A stretch of 64,000 bases of DNA from contig NW_020312214.1 in assembly GCF_002999335.1 (NCBI RefSeq), positions 186,001-250,000 of the forward strand. The letters are read 5' to 3'. Position numbers and translations under genes: made by a program. The notes beneath the pieces are model-generated. The model was not told where the DNA came from. It saw only the letters and a program-made list of their open reading frames with translations, and searched no databases. This document shows positions 33,582 through 46,089 of this stretch, piece by piece (positions within the stretch are counted from its first letter, which is position 1; every line of letters begins with the position of its first letter). Origin of the DNA: Cyclospora cayetanensis (Eukaryota; Apicomplexa; Conoidasida; Eucoccidiorida; Eimeriidae).

Positions 33582-36500
33582 TCAATGCTGCTGTTTCTCG
33601 AAGTCCAAAGCGACGCGTTGAGCCGCAGCTTTGAGGTCCGTGACCGATGACCCCTGCGAGCTATTCAATAGCTGTAACAGCCACGGGATGGCCTCTACAG
33701 TTTGCTGTCCACAGGCAATCTGCAGAATGAGGCCTGCGGCTGCTGCACAAAACCCTCGATGTGTCTCATGATTTGGCTGCACTTGCTCCAGCACAGCAAA
33801 GGCCTGAAGAAACAGGCAGAGCTGCACAACTCTCGGTCCTTCTTTCTTTCAGCCTGCCAGTATTTCTGGCTCCTCTACGATGAACCCTTATCAATGCAGC
33901 TACTGCAAAGGGCTGGCTTTCTCCCCTTAGACCAGTTGGTGCCCTACCACACCTCGAGGGCACTGCGGTACTGTTTGGTAACGTGGCAGTCTGCAGCAAA
34001 CTGCTGAAGCAGCGGTAGAAAGCCAGGGGTCCCTTGCTGTTGCATGCAGAAGCGGAAGCCGTCTTCTGGTCGTTGAGCCTTGACGTGCAACCGTACAAAC
34101 CAACAGGGGTAGCATTCCTCAATCCCGTGCCTGCACAGCAACAATCCCACAACTCTACCTATGCCCTAGGTCCTCGAAAGACGGTAGAACCTTGAAACTG
34201 GGGCAGCAAATTTAAAGCAAAGTCCGAACAATGAGGCAACACTGCGCGTTGAATATTGGTTGGGAGGCACGTGGTGGGTTGCGTGTGAAACTGAACAAGG
34301 CGCACGTTTTGTCGTCGATGGCGAGGATGCATGCGAGTGCCTCCTCATATATTCCCATCGAGGCCGCAAGAAGCATGCGAGTCCAGTGCAGCGCCGGCTG
34401 TTTGTTGCCGCAGGCCAAGAGCCTCTCTGAACAGGCCCAAGCCTTCTGATGCTCACCCTGGAGACAGAAGCTGTACATTGCGCATTGCAGCTCTGAAGAG
34501 ACACGGAAGGTAAAGTGACAAACACCTGGAGTACGAATAATCACCGTTAGTTTACCCCTTGCTACTCACGAGGTAGCACAAATCTAGCCATTAGCCAGCA
34601 ACACAATTCAGGGTGTCACGCAGTCTCTGCTTGACACGGTTTACATGCTCTCTTCTGGTTGCAGTTCACGGCGTTCAACCCTAATGCCAATCGTCTAAGC
34701 CCCCACCACACCCGAAGTTGCCGTGAAACCCCCAGTGCAGCAGGGACACATGGTATTAAAAAGTGCTCGAAGCACACGCACGGCCCAATGCAGTGATGGC
34801 CTACTTAGGGGGCAGTCCTCGGGAGCCTGCTTAGAAGAAGCAACTTCTTGAAAGAGACTTTGGGCCTCGGTCAGCAGGGCTTCCCTCCCCCCACACTGCC
34901 CCAGCATCAACAAAGCCCCGGCCTTCAAGGCCTTTTCCCTATGGCAAAGAATCATATGCACTCCCAGACAAACGATAAAAAGCCGCACCGGAAGCTATTT
35001 GAGTTATTTGGGGCACGTTGGAAGTGCAGCAGGCAAGGCAGAAAAGCGGCTACTGTATCCTATCTCCTTAAAAGTCGCTCCAGAGGCGTCCAGTAATGTG
35101 TGTTTACGACTTGGATGCAGCCACGACAAAAGCCTGTGGGTGCGCTCGAGAGACTAGGTAGTCCCTGAGGCGCTATGGGAGCCACAGGAAAACTGACGCG
35201 TTTGACAAAAGCAGGGGTTCCCGGAGAAGAGCCAAGGCATCTTCTGGCTTGTCCCTTTGCAAATGAAAAAGCGCGAGGTTGTAACGAGCCTTACGAGCGG
35301 ACAGAGGGGAGCAACAGAGGTAAAGCGTTCACCCTGAGGTGCTAGGTATGTAGAGATTGGGGGAGAGAAAGAGGAGGACGGCTCCTAATGAGAAGTGCTT
35401 TTATGCCCCTCTCACCTCGGGCAAGACCCCCACCAGGGGCTCTAAGATGGCAGGGAGTTCCCTGCTTGCTCCCTGCACAAAGCATAGATTGGGCCTTAGG
35501 GTCTCCGATAGAGCCATAAGATCCTCCACACGCAGCTGCATTTCCTCACAGAGGCCCTGGAGAAACTTTTGCGCGGCTTCTTTCTGCCCTTGGGTCACTA
35601 GGCAACACCAGAGCAAATTGGACGCAAATAGCGATCCCGGGTGTTGAGCGAGATATTCCTGCAAGCATAAAGGCCTAGTTATAGCCGTTATAATATCTGC
35701 ACCATCAGAGAATATTAGTATCGCCCGTAAACGCGTTGTAGTGCTGGCGTGGTCCCCCCCTGCAGCGAGCCCCTCCTCTCATTGGGCTCCTAAAAACCCT
35801 ATCGGTGGCTTGCAGCCCACTTGGGTAAGCCTCTCAGCTTCCTGTACGTTTCCCAGCCTGAAACAACAGAGGGCGCGATACACTTTGAGAGCGGTGGCCT
35901 TAGGATCGGCAGAAAGTAGGGAGCCATACAGGTCCGCCCCTTTTTGGTAGCGACAGCGCGAGAAATAGGCTGCAGCAGCACATAGCTGATCATCCCTGTC
36001 ACCCTCCTCAAGACTCTCAATTGCCCTATCTATATCCTCCCACGAATCAGGTTCCTTTGAAAAGGGGGTCCCTCTAGGATCCTGGTGCTGCCACTGCATA
36101 CGTAGTAGCAGCAGCAGCCTGCGCTGCATCGGCCCGGGTTTGGCATGCCGTATTTCTGCAAGTCCTTTTTCTGGCTGCTGTAGGGCGAAGTGGCAAAGAC
36201 CCTTGAGTAGAGGCAATTGTTCTTTCTCATCTGAGCTCAATTCATTGTTGCAGGTCCCTGCAGATGTTTCGGCACTAGCAGCAGAAGGGAGGGAGTACTT
36301 CTCACAATCTGTCCGCTCCCACTCAGTTGGCAGTCCAGAGACCCTCATGAGCCGCTCGTACACAGCCAGGGCCTCCTTGTACTCCCTCGCGTGGAAGAGA
36401 CAGTAGCCGAGCCACAGATCTGACTTGGGGCGGGATCGCCCGCTGCTTCTTTCTTTTTGCAGCAAAGACACTGCTGACTTAAAATTCCGGCTACACAACA

Positions 36501-36648
36501 GATCCGCCAGATTTGGCAGTGAATCTCTCTTGGTGCCGTTCCTGTTGTTGCTGGCGGCATGGATGGCCCGGATTTCTGTTCCCTCCTGTGTTGCGCATGA
36601 GGTCAGGGATCCCCCCTGACGGATGAGGGTGGAGCCCAATCGACTCAT
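33582..36648 (-). CDS. IFT56: Intraflagellar transport protein IFT56 (TTC26/DYF-13)
   Basis: TPR-repeat component of IFT complex B, which moves cargo along axonemes during flagellum assembly. Exons on the minus strand: 36648-35821, 35658-35416, 35289-35198, 34938-34805, 34492-34306, 34130-33953, 33803-33582. All join in phase to about 627 residues (family about 550). Recognition rests on colinear family blocks: PNLADLLCSRNFKSAVSLL at the N-terminus, then DLWLGYCLFHAREYKEAL, LKVYRALCCFRLGNVQEAE, a WCCLVTQG block, ARYNLALFHLQ, LKAGALLMLGQ, and the end block YRSALEAFAVLEQVQP. TPR-like helical pairs run throughout. The extra length is a Ser/Glu-rich insert within the first exon, after WERTDCEKY. 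ATG 36648 begins a short N-terminus like the family's. Apicomplexans that build microgamete flagella through IFT keep such genes. Expression in male gametes is an inference. Confidence 0.9.
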
Positions 36649-38073
36649 TTTAAAAGGAATTAAACGGATGAATATGGGAGCTTATAAAAGGTCAATTACA
36701 TGTAGAGGCCGCCTTAGCTCGGTTTCCATAACTTCATCCTCCGCATGGAGGGTGGGGGTCACTTGCTGCTGCGCTAGCGGACAGTGAAGGGGCGAAAGGC
36801 TGAGTCTGTAGTGCAACACCGTAAAAATAAGGCTAAATAGAGGTAGGAATGCACTCAGACTAGGGATGTGCGCTCGTAGCCTTGGCGCCTGCTTCTTTGG
36901 TCCACTGTCCCCTCCCCGCTACGCTCCACCAGGTTACCCATGGGGTCCCGGGCCAGTGGAGGTAGCCGCGACAGACGGCGAGGCACAGTCAACGTGGCAT
37001 AAAACAAAAGACTGACAAGGAAACAGAGAGGCACAGATATTTCGGCAGAAGGCAAAGGAGCAAAAGCCCGGAGGGAGGAAGCCTTGATCTTCATATCGAG
37101 AACGCTAGGCAACTCGGGCACAAACCTTGCAGTGCGACCCGCAACGCAGTGTCAAGAAAGCAGAATGGAAGCCGTAGGGAACTGCGAAGACCTTGAACCA
37201 CCTGTGTACCCTAACAAACTGCAGGCACCCTACAAAGAGCGGCGGTGAGGGGAAAAACTAGCTTCGGGCCTACGTTCACAAAGGGTCCAGCAGACTCCGA
37301 CGAAAGTATATACAGGCAATTCTTTCCACAATATCATGCATATACTGGGAGTCACGCCTGGCAATATGTGCCACAAATAAACGAATAAGGTGGCCACTTT
37401 ATCACACATGTGCCAACCCGTAAGCGCACGCCAACACAAAGATCCACCCGCACACATATACATATATATAGGGGGTGTAGAGACAGGGGCTTGTGCGCGG
37501 TGAGGCTTGGGAAGAAGCCTTATGGATGCCTAATTTTCTTCGATGAATCCTGAGAAAGAGCGCTAAAAAACTTCGCGCAGGCCGCCGCTGACCTCGTGGC
37601 ACTTTACGTGGCCCATTTTATGATGAGCAAAAGCAATGAGCCCGATCCCATTCTGCCTGTTTAAGCAAGGGGCCTTCTTCTGACACTTCAGTGCAATCTG
37701 GTTTCTGACTGCTGAAATTCCTCGCAGCCCCCGTAATATGTTTGAGCTCGGGTGGTGCTTTTCTCTCCCCCAAACGAACGAAACGAAAATACAGCGCTGT
37801 AGATCTCCCCTTTCCTGCCCTTTATTTTCCTCCTGGGCCATTTATTTTCCTCCTGGTGTTTGGCCCTAGCGAGGAGTGTGACGCTGGGGGACTGAGTCCT
37901 GCAGAGGGCCCCCAAGCAGCAATTCTACACGTTGGGGCCGACCCCAGCGAGAGGCGAGGGTGTAGGGCACTAAAGACTCCCCCGAAGTTTGAGAAACTCC
38001 ATAGTCGGCGTACGAGGGAAATCCGCTACGAGAATACGTGGACCCCTGAGACCTAAAGCAGCTAGAGGGACGC
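36649..38073. other. Intergenic spacer
   Basis: No gene supported. An 88-codon minus-strand frame (36855-37121) has one hydrophobic stretch but no start context or neighbouring exon I could link. Confidence 0.55.
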
Positions 38074-41000
38074 CTAGCGACCCGACTTTGGCTTCTTTGT
38101 AGCCACCTCGACGTACTTCTTGGGGACTCCAAAATGCGATATCAGCAAGTCTGCCACTGGTCCAGCAACATTACCCTGTAGTGAATACGTATAAATTACA
38201 CTCACCTATTGCAACCCTAAAGCCTTACCCCAGAATTAAAGCCATTATCCAGCATCCCTAGGGCACCTCACAACCACGGTTACCGCCACACCACCAATGA
38301 GCCAACAAGCCAGCACCTGACTGTAAGCCGCAGACCCTTAATCGTCACCTGCTGAAACGCTCACCTGAACGCAGACAGCAGAGGTAGTTTTAGAGCCTGG
38401 AGGAGCGTAGACTGAGGCGGATGCCGCGAGCTTTTTCTGTAAAAACTCCGCGATGGCCTTGGGGTCCAACAAAAAGTTCACGACATTCCTGTACCATAGA
38501 AAAGCCACACGTCCTGAACCCTAAATAGGCAGACGGGAAAACACCGAAAAGTAGCGAATAGACGTATACCATGCCCGCCTGCTGCTGTTGTCCTTCTCCT
38601 GGTCATTTGGGCAGTTGCTGATCGGCTGCTTCTACACCTGCTACACCCATATACTCACAAAATGTGCGTTGCATGCTTCCGTCCGCCTTGCTTGTCCTCC
38701 ACCGAAATCCTCACGGGGCAGCAGGGCCCTTTTCTGAAGCACCAACAATAAATACGACAAAGTCAAGAGGGTGACGCCGTAGTGTCAGCAGTAGGAGCCC
38801 TCCCGCGCGCCTCTTTGACACTTCCTTGCCAGTCAGGGACAGGAGGAATACTGCGGCATAAGCGGCCTCATGTGTGTGCATCTGCAGCGTGACCCAGAGA
38901 TTGTTGCTCGAGTTCACCTACATGATACGTTCCTGCAGCAGCGGGAGCTCTGCTTCATTCCTTATGACAGCATGGCAGGGCTGCTGCGTCTCATTCCATC
39001 TCTTGTATAGTTCTGCCTTTTCCATCATCTGGATCTCGCCTCCTGCCGCCTTCGCATCAATCCTCTCTTCTTTGCTCAGCACTGCGCAAGCGGCCGCAAC
39101 GGTAAAGACAGCGGTTCGTGCCCCTCGCGATCCCCTCTTGACCCCAAAAGAGCCGCCGCGGACAGAAGCGCTCCCACGCAGAAAGGAAGGGGCTCTATCC
39201 CGCCACGTGCCTGCACCCGCGTGTCTGCGCAGAGGGCTCCCGACAGAACTGTAGGATTCGGCAGAACAGCCAGCCAATGATGCAGCTAGAGGCCCCACCC
39301 ACCCGCTTCCGCAAGAAGGGGGTCCAACGCCACTGTGCTGCATCCTCTACTCCCCTGGAGAGCTTCAGAGGCCTCTGGCAGGCTCTGGAGCGGCTCGTGC
39401 TCCCGCTTCGTATTGCGGACTTCAAGATACTTTGTGAGAACCTCACGGTATTCCTGGCCCGTGAAGAATGTGCTCCTGTGCGCCGCAGGACCGCCAGGCA
39501 GCAAGCGAGCAACTCAAAATGTGTGCTGCCTTGTGAGGGCGAATAAAGCAACTAGAACGCCACACGCGAAGCGAAAGGCAAACAAGAGGGGTCCTAAGAG
39601 GCTACCGCTCGTGGCGCACTTCCCGGTTTGGACACCCGCAGCAGCGAAGACTTTGCAGCACTTGGCAGGAGGGACGCAAAATTCGAACACCAGTGGCCCT
39701 GCGACAGAACAGAACCGCGCTAAGATGGAAATGCTTCCAGCCGACGCGCGCGCAGAGAGTCAGCTAGCTCGGACGCTACATGCGGGGAGTGCCTGGGAAG
39801 CCGGCCATGGGGTGACACTAGCTGGCTTGCGACTTCCACGCAGAGTATGCAGAGATCCAGACTGTGTGCGGCATGGCATGGCCAGTCGGAGCATCGGCAG
39901 AAGCACGGCCTAGTTGGGTGGAGTAGCGCCACGAATTGCAACACGCTAGTCAGAAACAAAGCCAGGAGGACATGCGGCACCTAAACAACAGGCAGCTGTA
40001 CGAAAAGGCTGGACTCCTCGCCACTCTGCGGGGAGGCCCTGCTGTACACAAGGATCTTGAAACCACGTACCGTCACCGCTGCGCACTGTGCTTGGCTGCG
40101 AGAGCGTCTCTTTGCTGAGTCCTTCTTCACCTGCTGCTCCTGCAGCGGCGGGTGAGGAGGCCGAAGATGCTGCTGCAACCCTTTCGATCAGCTTCCGTTT
40201 CTGCGTCTCGGGAACGGGGGTGTGCTTGATGAACTCCGGGTGAGACCTGTTCACCTTGACCACTGACACAACCCCGCGCTGCTCCTTCGTCTGCAGCAGC
40301 TTCTTCTTGCTGGCGCCTTGAATAAACTTGGCCAGCTGCAGCCACCCCGCAGCAACGCAGCAACGCAAGGACCCCAATGCAAGTTCTTTATACCAAGTGC
40401 GCACACAGGCACCGCAAGAAAGCAGAAATCGCGCGAAGCGCTTGCTTCGATCGGCACAAGCGACCCCCAGCCCTCGGAGCTTGTACGTGCAGCCGCTTCG
40501 CACGGCCTTCACTCATTTTCCACCTCCAGACTGACTGACACCCCCCGCAGCAGCTGCGTGGCGGCAGCACGAAGGGGGCCATCATCCCAGGAAGCACACC
40601 AAGCAGCCTCATTGTACTACATTCAGTGTAGAGGGAGGCACCAAATGAGACCAGAAGCCTTTGGAGGCCAGAAGCGCTACAAGGAGGCTCCTTCATTACA
40701 GCACGTGTAATCGGCTGAGTTGTGGCTTGGTGCAAGCGCCGGCAGACCTTCTTCGCGGATGATCTGCGGATATCAGGCACCACGAACGGAGCATCGCCCT
40801 TCGCCACTTGCGTGTAGAACACAGCCGGGGCCTCGGATGTCAGTTTGCTGAAGGCGCACACAAACGTCTTCAAAGCAAAGCGCAAGACACGGTGGAGGTG
40901 GGTGTTTTGCATCCCCTTGAGCGCCACGTCTTCCCAGCAGCCTAGGCATGGCCTTCCCTTCCTGCTCCCCAAGATCAGGGCTGCTGCCGCGACGCAGACA

Positions 41001-44000
41001 TGGCTTCGTGGAACTAAGGAAGCGGGGTTCAGGCCCTCAAGAAGAGATCCACTGCATAGGAAAGGAAGCCTGTTCCCCGATGTGTGCGCCGCTGTCGCTT
41101 GGCGGCGCGCTCTAAAGCTAGCTGTAATAACCCCACTGACCTGTACAGCGCGGATATGTCGAGGGGCAGTTGCTCGTCGGAGAGGCTGTGCAGGGTCTCA
41201 AGGAGGCACAGGTTCAGATAGGCATCCATCTCCTGAGCAGCAGCAGCAGCAAACCACGAGGCACATGGAAAGGCACTGGGTGACCCATAATAGCAGAAGA
41301 ATGGCGACTGAGAGGAACTGCATAGGGGCGATCTCGAGAAAAAGCCCCCACGCTGGTGGTATCGGGTGCTTCTCCCAGAAAGAAACACACATGCAGAGGG
41401 TAAGAACGCGCCAAAGCATTTATGCGCATGCATGCACATCATATAGGCTCTCAGGACCGCTCCAGCATGGCAAGCCATGACTGCATGGACAGACAGATGC
41501 AGAAGCCTCTTGGTGCGCAAATCTATGCAGGTGTGGCAGTGCATCCTTGTATCCCTACATCTACGCAGATGCCTGCCCGGTCCGCCTGGACCCCCTCTTA
41601 GAGATGCATGCATACATGTGTAGATGCACAGGCACATCTCTCTAGAGATCGGGAGGTACTATGATGGAGTCGCGTACATAGGAAACAGCTAAATGTTGGT
41701 GAAATATCGCAATGTAATATCTACGGCCATTCATAGCCACGCGGCAGTAGAGCAAAAGGGCAGCCATCACGCGCCGAACATCCCCACACAGTCGCCTCTG
41801 TGAGAACAGCCACCCAGCTGCTCAGGAAGGCTCTCTGCACACATGTCCTTGTAGGGGGCCCCTGTGGGGGCCCCTGCATACATAGCCCCAGCTCCGTCGA
41901 GAGCACCTGGCGGGTGATTACAAGTAGACGGATTCTAGGGCGCGCTCTGCATGCACGCAGGATTTCGCGAGGATGCTGCAAAAACGCACAACTAAGCCCC
42001 TACCTCTGGTTTCATCGGGAGTTCTGCCGCAGATGCCGCCTTCGAAGACGCCTCGGCTTCAGGAGAGGCTGAAGGTGACTGCCCTCCATCGTCTGCATCA
42101 TCAGCTGCTGAGCATGCACCAGCGTCAGGAGCGACTGCCTCGTTGCTGTCGGCGTCTTCCGCCGTGGCGCGACCCTCCTGGAAAGCCTCGGACTGTTCCC
42201 CCTGGTGGAGGGCCCCTGGGAGGGCTTCGGGGGGCCCCATGCCGCAGGAGGCGAGCAGCTCGGCGTCGTCACTGCCGCTGAAAACCTGATGGGCCGTAAA
42301 CAGGGGGGGCAGCGGCACATGCTTCCCGCTCTTCCTGTGCAACAACAGGTGCAGCGACAACGGCAGGTGCAGGCTCGATGATGCGCAGACAGGAGGACAA
42401 GCAGTCAGGAACCGCGAGAGTTGCACCCGCTGCGAGAAAACCGCGCGCAAGGGTTCTTGACTGAGAGAGCTAGGGCGTAAAAGGCAGGACAGGGCGAAGA
42501 GATGGAGACACCAAGCGCGATTTCAGGAAGAAAGACAGACCACCCCTGAGCGAGGGAGAGCTCCAAAGAGGGGCCTTGGGAGCCTAGGCAAGGAGCGAAG
42601 CCCGCGGCGCAGCACAGCATGCGGAAGCTAGGAGCGCGCAGAGGATGAAATGAAAGGAAACAGAGAGACACACGGACAGAGAGAGAAGGAGGCGCAAAAG
42701 AGACGAAGGGAATGACGAGGTGCAGGCGATGGGGCAGGCACCTGGCTATCGTGCAACGTCGGTGGATCCTTCCTCGACTGGCGCCCATGCATGTACGCCT
42801 TACCAAAGTGCATCTCCGAGATGATGGATGAGCTCTAGAGCCCTCCCCTTGTCTCCCAGCAACTCCAGAGAAGGCGCGCGCGTGACAGCCCTCCCTATGG
42901 CGAAGGGCAACGCGTTCCCTACGACTCGAACGGCCCAGAGGCTCCCAAGAGCGACTTCCTCGATCCCCACTGCTCTGCTTGCTGCTATCGTCAGTGGACG
43001 GCACAGTCCTGGAAGCATGAGATCTGCCCCCTTTAGCACGAAATGAGAGACTGGAGAGAAGACCAGCATGCAGGGCAGCATGTGCGGCACGCGCCAGAGA
43101 CCGTGAATCTGCACAGCACCCGAGGCGTCAGCATCACAGACAGCACCACAAGGAGTCGGATGAGGCCCCGCGAAAAAGACTTGGGGAGGCTTCTAGTGGG
43201 CAGAGGCCCCAAGTTGTTCGAAAGGGCATCTCATATTCGGCATCCGCTGGCAGAGTGCTGTTGAAGCGCTCTGTTTGAGTCTAGATTCATCTTTCTAGGG
43301 GGTTGGGGGTGGCGCAACGCGCTCTTGGGGAAGCCCTTGCGGCGGCACACTCAGTCCCTGAAGACCAGACCCCTTCCGTTTTGCCCGTCGCGCTTCGTGC
43401 TCCTTTTGAAGGCACCTCCCATCACGGCAACAAGGCTTTAAAGGGGATTTGAGGACAGCAAAGCTCGAGGACAGAAAAGAGTAGCGGGGGAGTGTGTACG
43501 GGCATGCAAGGAGGGGTGCCCTACCGTGGGGAAAAGGAGGCCGTTCACCTCCGAGACTACTGGGAGGTCCCCTATGAAGTAGAGAGCGCACTTATTTGCG
43601 CTGCTGGCGCTCATGAGGGGAGCTAGCGACCCAGGCAGCTGCTGGGGGCTTCCTCCGGCCTGGGAGGCTTGCGGGAGATTCATGCGGGCTAACACCACTG
43701 TCTCCTTTGACGGTAGTAGGGTGTCTACCCCATCGTCGGTGAGGAGGGGGAAGGAGCGCAGCAGAGCTTCACGCAACCTTGAAGGCCAAACAGGAGCACA
43801 CACACACACGCATGCAGCCGGGAGCTCTCGAGGAGCCTCCTTCCAGGAGTCCACACGAAAAGTCAGGGCAGGGTAACCGCTAGTTGGAGTTTCTAAGAGA
43901 GTCTTTCGCGGGTTTGCTTTGCGGAGGAACACTTTGCCGCGGATGCGTGGGGTCTCTGGTGCGCAGCGTATAAGAGACAGGAGAGGAGAGACGAGGAAGA

Positions 44001-44106
44001 GACTTGAATTTATTCTGTATGTGGTGTGCGTGTGTGAGTAGGACTTTTTTCGGTCTTTATTCCCCAAAGGCGATTGGGTGCCTGTAGGTAGAGGCCTCCG
44101 AAACAT
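38074..44106 (-). CDS. EIF2D: Translation initiation factor eIF2D (ligatin)
   Basis: Non-canonical factor that handles tRNA at the ribosomal P site in initiation and 40S recycling. Fourteen exons, minus strand, all in phase, about 717 residues: 44106-44045, 43777-43500, 43246-43181, 43050-42804, 42334-42004, 41232-41141, 40847-40748, 40335-40071, 39698-39620, 39475-39303, 39081-38922, 38733-38659, 38488-38365, 38175-38074. Order of domains: N-terminal DUF1947-like part (NKDRKKLREALLRSFP, then LLFPTV), PUA domain (VLKGADLMLPGL to ALELIHHLGDALW, about residues 140-218), an acidic Ala/Glu/Asp linker, a winged-helix region (DIRRSSAKKLAKFIQ), a SWIB/MDM2-like region (TGKSTFFTGQEYREVLTKYL...VALDPLL), and a C-terminal SUI1 domain (CCPVRISVEDK ... 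NVVNFLLDPKAIAEFLQ ... HFGVPKKYVEV). The domain order equals that of human eIF2D; the linker accounts for the extra length. The fit at every junction makes this secure, with exon 1 the least certain. Confidence 0.92.
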
Positions 44107-46089
44107 TGTATAGCTCTGAGGATTCGCAGTGCAATGCAACACAGGCACCAAAGCCGTGGACAGAGGAAGGATACGCTTCCGGTGGGAAAGTGAACCAACC
44201 TAGGGGGCGCTCCGAAACTTATAAAGCCGTCCCACGCTGGCTGTAGCTGTAGCTCATCTAGACACCCTCTTCATAGCTACAAGAGGTCAGGAAGGGCCGA
44301 AACTGCGGTGTCGAGTCGTTGGGAGAGGGAAAGAGTTCCAGCTAAATCTGAAGGCTCCCGGCAGCTCCGGGTGTACTCGTGGTGGACCCCTAACGACGAC
44401 GGGGCTTCCCCTACGGCCTCCGTAGCTCCGCGCCTTAAGCGTCTCGAGGCCTTTCTCTTTCTGTCTGTCTGTACGTCTCTCTCTCTCTGGAGATTGCTAG
44501 CGTGGGGAAGGGAAGCGGGCAACCTGGGGGCACAGGATACAGGGTTGCTCACCTTGAAGCAGCTGACAGTGTGGTGAGGAGCGCCCCTTTGGTCTGTCGT
44601 TGCAGCCGATGCAGAGCTGCGGCTCGAAGCGATGACAGGAGCAGCAGCGGGGAGTCTAGGACACTGTGAGGTCGTATGGAGGAAGAGGTCTCCAGCGAGG
44701 CTGCTTTAGAAGGAAGAGACAGACAACGAGGCTCAGAAGGAAGTACGGCCGCGTCTGTCGCTCCCTTGCGGAGGCAAGGCGAAGGGGTAGAAGTGTCTTT
44801 TATCGGCGGTGGCACGAAGAATGGGCAGAATCGGGGGGGCCTCCCAGCCGCCCCACAGGGGCCGCAAAGAAATCGCACTGATAAATTTGCTCGGGTCGAT
44901 GCAAGGCAATAATATTGCGGATTTTGAACTTACGTCCCTGTTACAACTGCTCACTTTTGCGCCGGTAGTAAAGCAAATGTGAGCGCATGTACGCTACGAA
45001 TCGCTCTCTGGGACTTTGTGCACACGACTGCGCACGCACTGCCCTCCAGTACAAGCTAGCCAACAAAAAATGAGACCCCGCCACAAAACGAGTGGGAAGG
45101 GGCGGAAGGTAGCTGGCGAAGAAGCAGACAAGTACAAAGGGACTGACGCTACTTGAAACTGCAAAAGCCACTGCCGACAGCACGGGTCGCATCGTGCCTC
45201 TGACCCGGTGAAGAGGACCCCAAGTGCTCTCAACTGACTTAGACATACTCTTAGCGTCAGCGGCTGCTTCAATTACGTTTGTTGAATGTGGGCAATGCTG
45301 ATATAGCGACGTGTGTACTGATGGACGGCCGATTTCCTGTCTGCATTCGCTTCCCCAGTAGGTACAAGAGATTCAGTCTTCGTTGAAGCGTCCTTAGCTT
45401 CCGACTGTTTAGCTGTTCGACCGCTTCACTAGAAATGTGTGCTACTGTGGATCAGTTTCCGTGTGCAGTCACCTATGGAGAACCTTATACTGGGAGGCGC
45501 CTCCCATGCCCGGCAGCCATGCCCACGGGGTGCAAAAATCTTTCTGCCCTTCTTCGATTTATGCTTGATTCCATGGTGTCCTATGCTCCAATGTATGCAG
45601 TTTCGCCTGGAATCAGTCGATTTCTTTTTCTTGAAAGCAATAATAAAGTGACCTCCCGCATGTTGCTGGGCACCAAATGCTACGGCTGGTGTCTTGAACT
45701 TGAGCACAAAGCCATCTACGGGGCTACATTTCTAGCTTTTGCGGGAAACGGAGAGAGCTCTGATAAGCACTAGAGCGATTGGCACAGCTGTTCTAAGTAC
45801 ACCGACAAGGGAAAGGAGGAAAGCAGCGTGTAAACGCCTAGTTGTGAAAGAGCCTACAGCAATGCACCGCGTAGCGTAGTTTTTGGAATCGTATCCATGG
45901 GTCGCCAAACAATTCTAGCACTCATGTTCCTGAAACTATATATAACAGCCCTCACGCATTCCCGAGTGGCGGTCCTCTGAGATGCGTTGGACTCGCTTGT
46001 CCAAGAGCCTAAAAGCCAGCCTCTTCCGACTTCTCATGATGGTTTCGGAAACATAAAATCCCTTAAAGAAGCCAGCTCTGACGCTCGAC
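44107..46089. other. Intergenic spacer
   Basis: No gene supported. Small frames at 44549-44878 (minus) and 45435-45773 (plus, 112 codons) have no recognisable motif and no credible flanking exons. Confidence 0.5.
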
